This document shows positions 8,878 to 18,405 of a DNA stretch of 51,616 nucleotides, in pieces. The number at the start of each line of letters is the position of its first letter. Position 1 is the first letter of the stretch. The stretch covers positions 1 to 51,616 of IMG/VR virus record IMGVR_UViG_3300030450_002212, one strand, 5' to 3'. The translations under genes were made by a program, and so were the position numbers. Under the pieces are notes generated by a model that saw only the letters and a program-made list of their open reading frames with translations, searched no databases and had not been told where the DNA came from. Source of the stretch: a virus.

Positions 8878-11800
8878 TGGCTGTAACTAAATATTATAAA
8901 TCATTTGATGGAGAGGATATTGAAGTCAAACAGTCTGGCGAGGTACTTACCGATAGTGAAGAAAGTGCTTTAAGACAACAATTAGGGGGTGATTTTTCAG
9001 AAGTTGAAAAACCATCTGGCGGTGTTAAAACATCTGTTGAAAAAAGTATTAGAGGAACTCCAAAAATATATACCCAAGGTGGAAGGTTTAGAGGTGCTGA
9101 TTATAAAAAAGGAGTTAATAATGATAGATTTAGAGCTGGTTTTGCAAACACAAATAACTTTAATGAAAAAGTTAATTTTTTAGATAAATCTGTTGGTCAA
9201 GGTGGTTATGTTGTTGATAAACAACAAAATTTTCTTTTAACACCAGACGGCCAAAGAGCTTTAGGTTATGAACCAGAAAGTGAAAATTTATTAGCTATTG
9301 ATTCTGATAAATTTGAAGGAGAAGATTTTATAGATTTAATTGGTGAGGTAGGAGCACCTATGCTTGCATCTATTGCTGGTAGTTATGCTGGTATGGCTGC
9401 CTCTGGTGCATTGTTAGCTGGAACTGTATTTCCAGCTTTAACGCCTTTTGTTGGATTTAGTGGTTTGCTTACAAGAATGGTTGTAGGAGCTGGTACTACT
9501 GGTGCCGCTGCAGCAACAGGTACTTTAATTGATGAAGGTCAACAATGGATGAGAGGAATATCAGAAGAAGCTGCAGATGATGTTATTGCAAGAGCTGGAA
9601 GAGAAGCTGGTTATGCTGCTGTTGGTGAAACATTAGGTCTTGGAGTATCTCGTTTAATAGGAAGAGGTCTAAAAAGTGGTCCTAGATATCTTTCAGGAGA
9701 AGCTGGTAGATTGGAAGATGTTGGGTTAAGAAAAGACTATGTGAAAGGTTTAGACCCAAAGGGTGATGGAACTTTTGGTGAATCTGGTGGAATAATATCA
9801 CCTTATTATGGAGAAGGATCGCCTGGAGGAAGAAAATCAATTACACGCCGTATGACGCAAATTGCTCAACAAATTTTTAGAACTCAAGAAAAAATTGATA
9901 AATACAATGAAAAGAGTTTATTTAAACAATTAAAAAAACAAGTATCTATGGATAAAGAGTTAAACAAAGAAGTATCAGATGAAATGATTCTAAATTATGT
10001 TAGAGAGGCTTCAGGTAATTATAAAGCTAAATTAAGTAAGTCTGCTGAAAATTTTAGCGATATGATTGGTTATAGAGTTGGTGCCGCAACAGATGAAATA
10101 AGCAATAAAATAATTGCGGGTAAAGAAAAAGCAGGAATGAATTGGTATGATGATTTATACAAACATTACAATGAGTTGCAAGATTATGTCGCTGTGACAA
10201 GCACACTAGCATTTGATGATGCTCAAAAAAGAGCTTTTCAAATATTTAAAGGTTTAAAACCTGAGATAGACAAGTCTCTTACAAAAATTAAACCATCTGA
10301 ATTACCCAAGGATTTTACTCCTCCACAAGCTGGGCCTAAATATCCAGAAGGTTTTGATGCAAGAGGTGTTCCACAATTTAAAGAGATAGATCAAAGAATA
10401 AATCAATTAAAAAAGAAAAAGACATTATCAGCACCAGAAAAAAATACACTTAATTATTTAGAAAATTTACAAGGGTCATCAGAAATAACAGGTATAAATA
10501 AAGTTCCACCAGTAAAAGATGCTGAAGGATCAATAATAACACGAGGTTACAATCAAATAACAAGAGAGCCTATTAATGTTCTTAATGATTTAGATGGAAA
10601 TCCTGTATTTGCATATTCATTAGATGAAGCAAATGAACAAATTAAGTATATTCTTCCTACAAACCTTACAAAAGCAGTGCAAGACCTTAAAAAAACTATA
10701 GGAGGGGGTTTGCGTTTAAGTGAGGGTCCTTTAAAAACTATTTGGGATTTACCACAGGGTGGAAATGTACTTATGTCCCCAACAGAAATGAACTCTGTTG
10801 TTCAACAAATGAGAAAAATTACTATTGCAGCCGATGGAGAAAGGTTTAATCCAACAGCTTTATGGGATGCAGCTTTAGATGATGTAGCTGTAAGTAATGC
10901 TCAATTATCTAGTATGGCTAGAATGAAATTACCAGACATTAAACCACCCCCTAAATTTGATCCAACAAAAATAACTCCAGGACAACAAAAAAGATTAGAT
11001 GATATTCCAAAAAAATCTCCTCTTTATAAAAAAGCAAAAGAATCGTTCATAGAAGACAATAAAAGAAAAGGAGGTCCTACCTCTCCAGATAACACAGCAG
11101 CCGAACAACTTAAAGCTGCTCAACCTGTTTTAAAATCTTTAGAAGAATATTCAACAATGGTTAGACAAATAACACAAGACAATAGAAATGCGTATGAATT
11201 GTTTGAGGGGGTTAATGTTACTGCATTAGCAGATCAATATGTTGCTGGAAAAGCAAATGCAATTGCGGACGGAACTTTATTTAACAAGGTTGTTGGTGTA
11301 AACAGTCCTAGATTATTAGAAAACTTTTTAGACTCTATTGAAAAAATTAGAAGAAGAAAAGATATGACTATATATACTGGTAAGATAGGAGATGATGTAG
11401 GTATTACCGATCCTACTAAATTAGAAAAAATTGATACTATAAATCCTAAAAGTCAAATTGCACGAGAAATATTTGAAACACAATATGTTAAAGAAGGAGA
11501 TGAAATTGTAGAGCAAACATTTGAAGGAATAGAAGGTGGTCGGGGTATGGGTTTAAATTTAGCAAAAGAAGGAGCAGAAAGACCAACTACTCTTCCTGGT
11601 CAATCCTTACAAGATGTTAATATCAGAACCCAAGCAGAAAGAAGTGTAATACTTAATCAAATTGATCAAGCAGACCCAAAAGAACTAAGAGAGCTTGTAA
11701 GACAAAATTTATATGAAGACTGGTTAAAAAGAGTAGGTGCTGTAGAAGGAGAAACTCAGCTTTTGGGCGACTCAATGCATGTTAATCTTGAAAAATTTGC

Positions 11801-13085
11801 AGATGATATAATAAATAAATCAAGGCAATCTGAAAAAGGAGGAACATCTGTTTTAAGAATATTAACTGGAGATAATGAAACTGCTGATATGTGGCTTGAA
11901 TTTGCCAACACTGTAAAAAAATCTGATAGAGAGGTAGCACAACAATTTATTAATACAGGTTTTAAAGAACCTATAATAGGAACAGAAAAGAAAACTTTAA
12001 AAGAAATGGTTGAAGGTATCGGAAATGAAATCAACTATCAAAATAAACAACTTGCTGATGAGTTCTTTAAAGACATAAGTTCGGAACAAGGATTTAATAT
12101 TGGTGCAGGAGATCAGCAAGGTTTTATAAATTCGTTTTCTCATTTAGACGGCAAACAAATATCAGAAATAATAGAGTTAGTTCCAGAAACAGAACTAGAT
12201 GCCGCAGGAAAAATTATGGGAGGCGTTAACCCAAGAGAGAATGTAAGAAGAGCTATTACAACAAAATTATTTGAACCTTTGTTTGATGCTAATGGAGAAA
12301 TAACTAAAGATACAATAAACAACATTGGAAATATCCTAGGATATAAAGGTAAAAGTCTCAGTAGAGTTAAAAACCCTCAATTTACTAAAGCAAAATTTAA
12401 TGCTTTATATGGTGAAGGTGCTACAAATCCTTACGACAAATTAGATACATTTTGGAAGAATTATGTGAAGATACCTGATACACAGGGAGTAGGTGGATTG
12501 GTTGCTGCTGGATTAGCTGCGAGTATTGCCGGTATTCCTATAGCCTTTCTTTTTGGACCTCTTGGTGTAGCAGGACTAGCTGCTCTAAGTACAAAAGCTG
12601 CTTCAGTTAAAGTTGTTGCATCAGCTATGGGTAACCCAAAATTCTTAAAAACTCTAGCTGAAGTTAGATTCCCAGATGAGGCATCATGGCGATTGGGAAG
12701 AACATCAGAAAAATTTGAACAGGGAATGACTGCTGTAACTCATGCATTAAGAAATTCTATAAGAGAACAACAAGATGACGCAGAAAGAAGATTTTCTGGA
12801 GCTCGAATGACATTTGAAGGAGCCACAGAATCAGCACCCAATATGGCATTAGGTGATGTAATTAGAGAACAAGGTGTAGGTGTTTTAACTAAACCATCGG
12901 CACTCCCACAGGTAGCTAAGGCAGCTATTAATACATTGGGAGGAAAAAATTCAGGAGCTTACAGAAACTTACCTAATGTTCAATCATTTAATGTTGACAC
13001 AAATATATTCCAAGAGTTGGAAAGAAGAAAGGCATTAGCAGGAAATAATCCTAATACACAAGCACTGATAGATAGAGGTAGATAA
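8877..13085 (+). CDS. Giant internal virion protein (1402 aa)
   Basis: The longest gene in the window, TAATG-coupled. Two hydrophobic, Gly/Ala-rich segments lie at about residues 160-215 (PMLASIAGSYAGMAASGALL) and 1204-1241 (LVAAGLAASIAGIPIAFLFG). Everything between them is charged and probably helical. Large size, helical body and potential membrane-inserting ends resemble the role of T7 gp15/gp16-type ejection proteins, but I see no transglycosylase or peptidase motif, so that link is by analogy only. Confidence 0.7.
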   Translation: MAVTKYYKSFDGEDIEVKQSGEVLTDSEESALRQQLGGDFSEVEKPSGGVKTSVEKSIRGTPKIYTQGGRFRGADYKKGVNNDRFRAGFANTNNFNEKVNFLDKSVGQGGYVVDKQQNFLLTPDGQRALGYEPESENLLAIDSDKFEGEDFIDLIGEVGAPMLASIAGSYAGMAASGALLAGTVFPALTPFVGFSGLLTRMVVGAGTTGAAAATGTLIDEGQQWMRGISEEAADDVIARAGREAGYAAVGETLGLGVSRLIGRGLKSGPRYLSGEAGRLEDVGLRKDYVKGLDPKGDGTFGESGGIISPYYGEGSPGGRKSITRRMTQIAQQIFRTQEKIDKYNEKSLFKQLKKQVSMDKELNKEVSDEMILNYVREASGNYKAKLSKSAENFSDMIGYRVGAATDEISNKIIAGKEKAGMNWYDDLYKHYNELQDYVAVTSTLAFDDAQKRAFQIFKGLKPEIDKSLTKIKPSELPKDFTPPQAGPKYPEGFDARGVPQFKEIDQRINQLKKKKTLSAPEKNTLNYLENLQGSSEITGINKVPPVKDAEGSIITRGYNQITREPINVLNDLDGNPVFAYSLDEANEQIKYILPTNLTKAVQDLKKTIGGGLRLSEGPLKTIWDLPQGGNVLMSPTEMNSVVQQMRKITIAADGERFNPTALWDAALDDVAVSNAQLSSMARMKLPDIKPPPKFDPTKITPGQQKRLDDIPKKSPLYKKAKESFIEDNKRKGGPTSPDNTAAEQLKAAQPVLKSLEEYSTMVRQITQDNRNAYELFEGVNVTALADQYVAGKANAIADGTLFNKVVGVNSPRLLENFLDSIEKIRRRKDMTIYTGKIGDDVGITDPTKLEKIDTINPKSQIAREIFETQYVKEGDEIVEQTFEGIEGGRGMGLNLAKEGAERPTTLPGQSLQDVNIRTQAERSVILNQIDQADPKELRELVRQNLYEDWLKRVGAVEGETQLLGDSMHVNLEKFADDIINKSRQSEKGGTSVLRILTGDNETADMWLEFANTVKKSDREVAQQFINTGFKEPIIGTEKKTLKEMVEGIGNEINYQNKQLADEFFKDISSEQGFNIGAGDQQGFINSFSHLDGKQISEIIELVPETELDAAGKIMGGVNPRENVRRAITTKLFEPLFDANGEITKDTINNIGNILGYKGKSLSRVKNPQFTKAKFNALYGEGATNPYDKLDTFWKNYVKIPDTQGVGGLVAAGLAASIAGIPIAFLFGPLGVAGLAALSTKAASVKVVASAMGNPKFLKTLAEVRFPDEASWRLGRTSEKFEQGMTAVTHALRNSIREQQDDAERRFSGARMTFEGATESAPNMALGDVIREQGVGVLTKPSALPQVAKAAINTLGGKNSGAYRNLPNVQSFNVDTNIFQELERRKALAGNNPNTQALIDRGR

Positions 13086-14908
13086 TGCCAGCTGTCGCCA
13101 ATCCTATAACATTTTCTCCTACAAGCGGACAACCTATTACATTTGCTGATTTACCAGTAAAAGGAAATAAAAGATTACCTACAAAAGGCATTCCCTCTTA
13201 TGGTTATACAGTAGGAAGCACAAAACCTTTTAGACCAGGAGTTGGTTTAACTTCTGGAAACAGAGGAACAGTGTCTAGCGGTTACACCGTACCAACTTAT
13301 AATGTCATGGAAAACGCAGGTATGAATGAATACGGCAGCTATGACATGCCGGGAACTGGCGATCAAATAGCAGAAATGCTTAAAGGAACTGTGAATGAAG
13401 GATTGATTGAGGGTGGTATAGGTACTTTAGGAGCTGCTTTAACTGGAAGAAATTTAACAGGGGTGGATTTAGGAGACACTCCTATTCTTGGTGAGATACC
13501 TGGAATTGGCACAGGATTAAAATGGCTTGATTATAAACTTGATCCATCATGGGCAAATGCAAAAGACCTAGCAGGTGGTTGGGGGAGAGGAACAGGAAAA
13601 TATATAGTAGATTATCCTGGGGAAGTAGCTAAATGGTGGGGAGACACTTTAACTTGGCCTGCAAATTTAGCAACTAATCTTGGTGCGGGTATTGCTGGTC
13701 TTACATCAAGCGTTGGTTTTGGACCTCCTCTTACAACAGGTACATCAGCAGTGGGCTCTTCTACTGGAGCGGCAAGTCCAGGTATATTATTTAATACACA
13801 AGGACAACCTGTTCAGGTTAGCCTTTTGGATGCAGCAAAAGCTGGTTCTAATAAACTATTTGGAACAAATTTTAATGTAAAAGGAAATAATATTTATACA
13901 GGAAATAAGATAGGTGGTCCTGGTGGAGAAAAATTAGCAGTAGATAATCCTTATACAACTTTAGGTGATCCTTGGAGTAAAACATATAAAGGTGTTGGAG
14001 GATTTTTTAATCAACCTAGAACATGGATTACTGGACAAGACAAAGTTGGTCTATTTGGTAAAAATGTTGGGAATCCTGGGATATCAAGTATTGGTAATGT
14101 TTTAGGTACTGTAGGGGGGACTTTATCATTAATTGATTTTATTGATGATCCATCTCTTGCTTCAGGTCTTGGAACCCTAGCTGGATTTGGGGCATCTGGA
14201 ATACCTGGAATAGCTACAACAACAACAGCGGCAGGAGCCACATCTGCAACTTGGTTAGCAACAGCAGCCCCATGGCTCGCAGGTGCTGCATTAGTTGCTT
14301 CTTTATTAATGAATAAAAAACCATCTAACAAAACAGGCTACACATCAATTGATCTAGATGAATTTAAACCTGTAAGTTTTGGCATGGAAGGTAAAAAGTA
14401 TAGTAAAGAAAATGTAGATCAAACATCAAAAATAATGGAACCAATAATTCCGTTAATTCAACAATTAGAAGAACAATATGGCGTTGATTTACAAGGAGAT
14501 ATTCAAATTAACTATGGTGGTAGAGATGGTCTTGCATATAACATAGGTAATAGAGATGTTACAGGATTTAGAAATAGATTAGATTATTTTGATGGTAGAG
14601 ATCAATCAACACGAGATGGTGGTTCTATATTTAGAAAAACATTTAAAGGTGAAAATGCTGGTAAAGATTTTTACAAATCTCTGTTAGGTGATTTAGAAAC
14701 ATTAGCTAAACAAAAACAAGCTGAGGGTGGCGGTGTAATTGATTTATCTGGTTACAGAGGTGTACAAAGACAAATCCCACAAGGTGCTTTTAGTTATGGA
14801 TTACCAGGTGGTAGTGGTAGTTCTGGTAATATAACTGCTGGTGGAGCCCCCGCTGCAACCCAGCCAAAAGGTAAACAAGGTGTTTTTTCATGGGGTTATG
14901 GTGACTGA
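13085..14908 (+). CDS. Gly-rich virion-associated protein with hydrophobic segment
   Basis: A 607-residue protein, TAATG-coupled to the giant gene. The N-terminal 400 residues are Gly/Thr/Pro-rich; a hydrophobic stretch at about 385-410 (WLAGAALVASLLMN) could span a membrane; the C-terminal third is charged and ends in a Gly/Ser/Ala tail. It is the last large gene of the internal-protein run. No family recognised. Confidence 0.65.
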   Translation: MPAVANPITFSPTSGQPITFADLPVKGNKRLPTKGIPSYGYTVGSTKPFRPGVGLTSGNRGTVSSGYTVPTYNVMENAGMNEYGSYDMPGTGDQIAEMLKGTVNEGLIEGGIGTLGAALTGRNLTGVDLGDTPILGEIPGIGTGLKWLDYKLDPSWANAKDLAGGWGRGTGKYIVDYPGEVAKWWGDTLTWPANLATNLGAGIAGLTSSVGFGPPLTTGTSAVGSSTGAASPGILFNTQGQPVQVSLLDAAKAGSNKLFGTNFNVKGNNIYTGNKIGGPGGEKLAVDNPYTTLGDPWSKTYKGVGGFFNQPRTWITGQDKVGLFGKNVGNPGISSIGNVLGTVGGTLSLIDFIDDPSLASGLGTLAGFGASGIPGIATTTTAAGATSATWLATAAPWLAGAALVASLLMNKKPSNKTGYTSIDLDEFKPVSFGMEGKKYSKENVDQTSKIMEPIIPLIQQLEEQYGVDLQGDIQINYGGRDGLAYNIGNRDVTGFRNRLDYFDGRDQSTRDGGSIFRKTFKGENAGKDFYKSLLGDLETLAKQKQAEGGGVIDLSGYRGVQRQIPQGAFSYGLPGGSGSSGNITAGGAPAATQPKGKQGVFSWGYGD

Positions 14909-15011
14909 AGAAAATAAATGCTGCAAAGAAGTGCCTGAAGAAGAGAAAACTATTGACTATAAGTGTCAAGGCGTGTGTAAATCAAATCCAGAGGAGAGTA
15001 AAGAGAAATGA
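14898..15011 (+). CDS. 37-aa acidic Cys-containing small protein
   Basis: A short frame starting at ATG-GTG within the last codons of the previous gene and ending just before the next start. It encodes MVTEENKCCKEVPEEEKTID and a further 17 residues, with a CC pair and a CQGVC motif that could bind metal. The tight packing between two genes supports it, but its length leaves the call uncertain. A GTG at 14901 is an alternative start. Confidence 0.45.
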   Translation: MVTEENKCCKEVPEEEKTIDYKCQGVCKSNPEESKEK

Positions 15012-15014
15012 GAA

Positions 15015-15965
15015 ATGAGACAAACTTTACGAGACCTTTTAGTTATTTTTGTATCAGTAGCAGCTGTTAGTTCTATTGTTATAGCTGAGGACAGCAACAT
15101 AACAAATACGACAACGACGACTTCTACAGTAACTTCAAATAATACCAACACAAACAACAACACAAATGTGAACCAATCGACCAGCACAAACACAAACACA
15201 AATTTTAATACCAACAACACCACAATTTCTCAGACTAATAATTCCACATCAAACAATACAAATGTGAACACATCAACGGTGACGAGCACGATTAATCAGA
15301 CGCAAAATGTTAACAACACTTCTTTGATAACTAACAACGCAACTTCAGAAAATACCAACTTGAATACCAATAATTCAACAAATGTTTCGACAAATACTAA
15401 CAACAACAACAATGTCAGCTCATCAACTTCCGATGTTACAACGAGCAATCAAAATGTGAACACAAATAACAATACTTCACAAAATGTGAACACAAATACA
15501 TCAACAAGTAATAGTTCACAAAAAGTGACACAAAGAGTTAAAAGTCCGCCTCCGTCAGCGGTGGCTCCTTCCATCATGTCCTATTCCCAAGACCTATGCA
15601 CTTCGGGGGCCTCATCGGCAGTCCAAACACAGTTCTTTGGTATATCTACCGGAAGAAGTGTACGGGACGAAAACTGCGAACGCTTAAAACTTTCCAAAGG
15701 TCTCTATGATATGGGGATGAAGGTTGCAGCCGTTGCTTTACTTTGTGAGGATGCTCGCGTGTGGCGTTCGATGATGCAAGCGGGAAGTCCCTGTCCGTAT
15801 CAAGGCAAGATAGGTGAAGAGGCAAAGATTGCGTGGCAAGAAAACCCACAAGACAGACCAGACTGGGATGAGGTAAAAAAAGAACTTACTGGTTATGAAA
15901 TAAAAGCATATAGAAAAGGCGACTTCTGTAAGAAGTATCCTAAGCACAAGATATGTTCCGGCTAA
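15015..15965 (+). CDS. Exported protein: signal peptide, long Asn/Thr linker, Cys-rich C-terminal domain
   Basis: A 316-residue protein. Residues 1-25 look like a signal peptide (LLVIFVSVAAVSSIVIAEDS). Residues 26-170 are an extreme Asn/Thr/Ser low-complexity tract. The C-terminal 145 residues form a compact domain with SYSQDLCTSGASSAVQTQFF, a DENCERLKLSKGLYDMGMK helix, SPCPYQGK and a final CKKYPKHKIC; six cysteines suggest disulfides in the periplasm. I recall this C-terminal domain from many marine phages, always without known function. Codons in the domain (15540-15800) are richer in GC than the flanks, as if the domain moved between phages. Confidence 0.75.
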   Translation: MRQTLRDLLVIFVSVAAVSSIVIAEDSNITNTTTTTSTVTSNNTNTNNNTNVNQSTSTNTNTNFNTNNTTISQTNNSTSNNTNVNTSTVTSTINQTQNVNNTSLITNNATSENTNLNTNNSTNVSTNTNNNNNVSSSTSDVTTSNQNVNTNNNTSQNVNTNTSTSNSSQKVTQRVKSPPPSAVAPSIMSYSQDLCTSGASSAVQTQFFGISTGRSVRDENCERLKLSKGLYDMGMKVAAVALLCEDARVWRSMMQAGSPCPYQGKIGEEAKIAWQENPQDRPDWDEVKKELTGYEIKAYRKGDFCKKYPKHKICSG

Positions 15966-17872
15966 TCACACTATTATTTTTAACGACATCTGCATGGGCA
16001 ACTGATCCTGTATTTACGATTGGTGCTGATCCTATCATTGATATAACTGGAACTGGCCAAGGATTAAGCCTTGGAGACGATAACATGTCAGGGATGAAAA
16101 ATATCGGTTTCGATTTCACCTTCTATGATCAGACTTTTTCTCAAGTAAATATATCTATGAACGGGTTCTTTACCTTCCAGTCAAATTTTTCTGTGCCAAG
16201 GGTAAGAAATTACAGATCGGAAACGCTCCCAGCTACTTCATTTAACTACTCTGTCTTTCCTGCATGGAGTGATTTTATTAGAAGGTCTAGTGGCAACCAA
16301 TCTCCCTACATACAGACCTTTGGACAAACAGCAGATACAGATCAATATTTTGTCATCATGTGGGACAATGTTTCTGAATACAGTAATGGGTTAAAGAGTA
16401 CCTTTCAAGCTATACTGTACGAAACGACTAATGAAATTTCTTTTCGCTATGATGAACTCCGTATTCAGAATCACGATTTGACCATCGGAATCCAAGGCAA
16501 CAACGAAGCCGTAACCTATATGCGGTATGAAGACACTAATAGTACAACCTTTGTTGAGACAGATGATTTTAGTGTAAGTACAGCTATTGATGAGTCTTTT
16601 AGCAACCTTTCTTCTGAATGTTTAATTGATTCTAGCTTTTCTACATTGTGTGATGTGTATGATTTAAGCAACAATTCTCAGGATGATGACTATCTTTATG
16701 GGATAAGTGAGGATATAATATATGGATATGATGAAGATACGACATTTTACGGACTCAATATGGACGACAATGAACAACCTTTCGCCATTTCAGTTGTTTT
16801 TGCGGATGACGGTGATTGGGGTGATGATGGTAGTTATGATGATGCTTTTCTTATCTTTAACGATATTGAACCTGGTCAAGAGTTTGAATTAGAAGATGAT
16901 ACATTATTTATACATCTTGATAGCGAGTATGATATTGAGTTCCTTGATCCATTGCCTACTGTGGAAGAAGGATTTTTAGAAATAATCGAAATCGAAGAAG
17001 AAGAATTTATCCAACATTTTGAAGAAGTACAAGAAAGAATGGAAGAAGACTTTCTTGTCTTTATGGAAGAAGAGATATCTGAGGAAGAATTTGTTGAAGT
17101 TGTAGAAGAATTTTTTGATGAAGAAGAAGCAATAGAGGAAGAGGAAGAGGCTTTAGACGAAGCCATAGAAGAAATAACACCAGAGGAAGTAGAGGAAGAG
17201 CGAGAAGAAAGAGGAGCTACGAGAAGAAATATAATAACAACAAGAAACCTTGTCTCTGACCTCGTTACAAGCGTTGTTAGAGGTAGTTACACATCTGCAA
17301 ATAGCACAAATGACAGTAATAACAGTGGCTCTGTAAGCGTTTCTGGTACGACAGTAGGGAATGTTAATTCACCTACCGTGTCGAACCAAGTTGCTGCTGA
17401 TCAAGTGCAGACTAATACTGTATTACAATCTATTACTGTAATGCCAATGCCTGGTGTTGATAATACACCGTCTGTTGTTATGGCTGAGGTTCAAGTAACA
17501 ACTATGGAGAACCAGATAGAGAGCGTTACATCTTCTGTTATGACTGCATCGGAAGCAGACCAAGTAGCAGACCAAATTGTAGCTCAGAATATACAGTCTC
17601 AACAGGAAGAAAACGAAAGAAGTCAAAACGAGTCTGGAGAATATAGTACGCAAGGACAAGCTAACTTATTGGCTTATATGGGTTATTCAGCTGGGTTCAA
17701 TGCTTATCAAAATATGAATATACCTGATGGTTCAAATTGGTATGAACCAAGAACTATATATGCAAATGTAATTTTAGATGATAATATAGCCGGATATTAT
17801 AACCTAGTAGGAACAAACTTAGACCAACAAGCTGACCTAATAGGAACACAAGACATGGAGTTTTTTAGATAA
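15953..17872 (+). CDS. Exported protein with NIDO-like beta domain and long acidic helix
   Basis: A 639-residue protein overlapping the previous gene by 13 bp. A clear signal peptide (MFRLITLLFLTTSAWA) is followed by a beta domain at about 25-200 with NISMNGFFTFQS, VFPAWSDFI and FVIMWDNVSEY, similar in pattern to nidogen-like (NIDO) extracellular domains; that match is tentative. Residues 335-425 are an almost continuous Glu-rich helix, then a Ser/Asn/Val-rich region and a small conserved C-terminal domain (YMGYSAGFNAYQNMNIPD). It probably acts at or outside the inner membrane, with the preceding exported protein and the two membrane proteins that follow. Confidence 0.75.
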   Translation: MFRLITLLFLTTSAWATDPVFTIGADPIIDITGTGQGLSLGDDNMSGMKNIGFDFTFYDQTFSQVNISMNGFFTFQSNFSVPRVRNYRSETLPATSFNYSVFPAWSDFIRRSSGNQSPYIQTFGQTADTDQYFVIMWDNVSEYSNGLKSTFQAILYETTNEISFRYDELRIQNHDLTIGIQGNNEAVTYMRYEDTNSTTFVETDDFSVSTAIDESFSNLSSECLIDSSFSTLCDVYDLSNNSQDDDYLYGISEDIIYGYDEDTTFYGLNMDDNEQPFAISVVFADDGDWGDDGSYDDAFLIFNDIEPGQEFELEDDTLFIHLDSEYDIEFLDPLPTVEEGFLEIIEIEEEEFIQHFEEVQERMEEDFLVFMEEEISEEEFVEVVEEFFDEEEAIEEEEEALDEAIEEITPEEVEEEREERGATRRNIITTRNLVSDLVTSVVRGSYTSANSTNDSNNSGSVSVSGTTVGNVNSPTVSNQVAADQVQTNTVLQSITVMPMPGVDNTPSVVMAEVQVTTMENQIESVTSSVMTASEADQVADQIVAQNIQSQQEENERSQNESGEYSTQGQANLLAYMGYSAGFNAYQNMNIPDGSNWYEPRTIYANVILDDNIAGYYNLVGTNLDQQADLIGTQDMEFFR

Positions 17873-18111
17873 TGACCGAAGAAGTTAAAATAGTAGAGGT
17901 AGAAAAGAAGTCTTGGTATAATAATGCTGAGGGCTTTGACAAGTGGAGAGTTTTTCCACGAATATTAATAACATTATATGGCGTTATGTTTTATAAAACA
18001 TGTGATTGGTTTATGACTTTACCTGATCCGACTAATGCACAATCAGCTTTTGTATCTATAATTGTAGGTGCTGGGGCTGCTTGGTTTGGTCTGTATATAG
18101 GTAAAAAATAA
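17872..18111 (+). CDS. Small two-helix membrane protein (holin-like)
   Basis: A 79-residue protein starting on a TAATG overlap. A charged N-terminus is followed by two hydrophobic segments (ILITLYGVMFYKTCDWFM and AFVSIIVGAGAAWFGLYIG) and a Lys-rich end. Size and topology fit a holin or other small phage membrane protein. It follows the exported gene pair directly, so a joint envelope function is also possible. Confidence 0.7.
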   Translation: MTEEVKIVEVEKKSWYNNAEGFDKWRVFPRILITLYGVMFYKTCDWFMTLPDPTNAQSAFVSIIVGAGAAWFGLYIGKK

Positions 18112-18138
18112 TGTCAAGAAATTTATATGGAGTAAACA

Positions 18139-18405
18139 ATGAAAAATATCTTGCCTAAATTACAACAGTACATCACGATAATAGGGGTAATCACTGCCAT
18201 TGGAGGTGGTTTTTACACCTGGGGACAGTTCAATTTGCGTCTCGATAATATTGAGAAAAAGAAAATTAAAGCAGTTGATCTAACTCCGGTTAAAACAAGT
18301 ATTGCTGAACTATCGACAAAGGTCGACAACATAGAACAAAGATTAGATAGAACAGAAGACAGGATTGATAAACTCGGCAATAACGATAACCCACTAGCTA
18401 GGTAA
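18139..18405 (+). CDS. Small membrane protein with C-terminal coiled coil
   Basis: An 88-residue protein: one membrane segment at about 12-31 (ITIIGVITAIGGGFYTWG), then a heptad-patterned helix (VDNIEQRLDRTEDRIDKLG). Proteins of this shape occur in phage lysis regions and next to exported phage proteins. A weak SD (TGGAG) precedes the ATG. Its stop region overlaps the stop of the minus-strand primase-helicase by 8 bp, marking the convergence of the two transcription units. Confidence 0.7.
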   Translation: MKNILPKLQQYITIIGVITAIGGGFYTWGQFNLRLDNIEKKKIKAVDLTPVKTSIAELSTKVDNIEQRLDRTEDRIDKLGNNDNPLAR

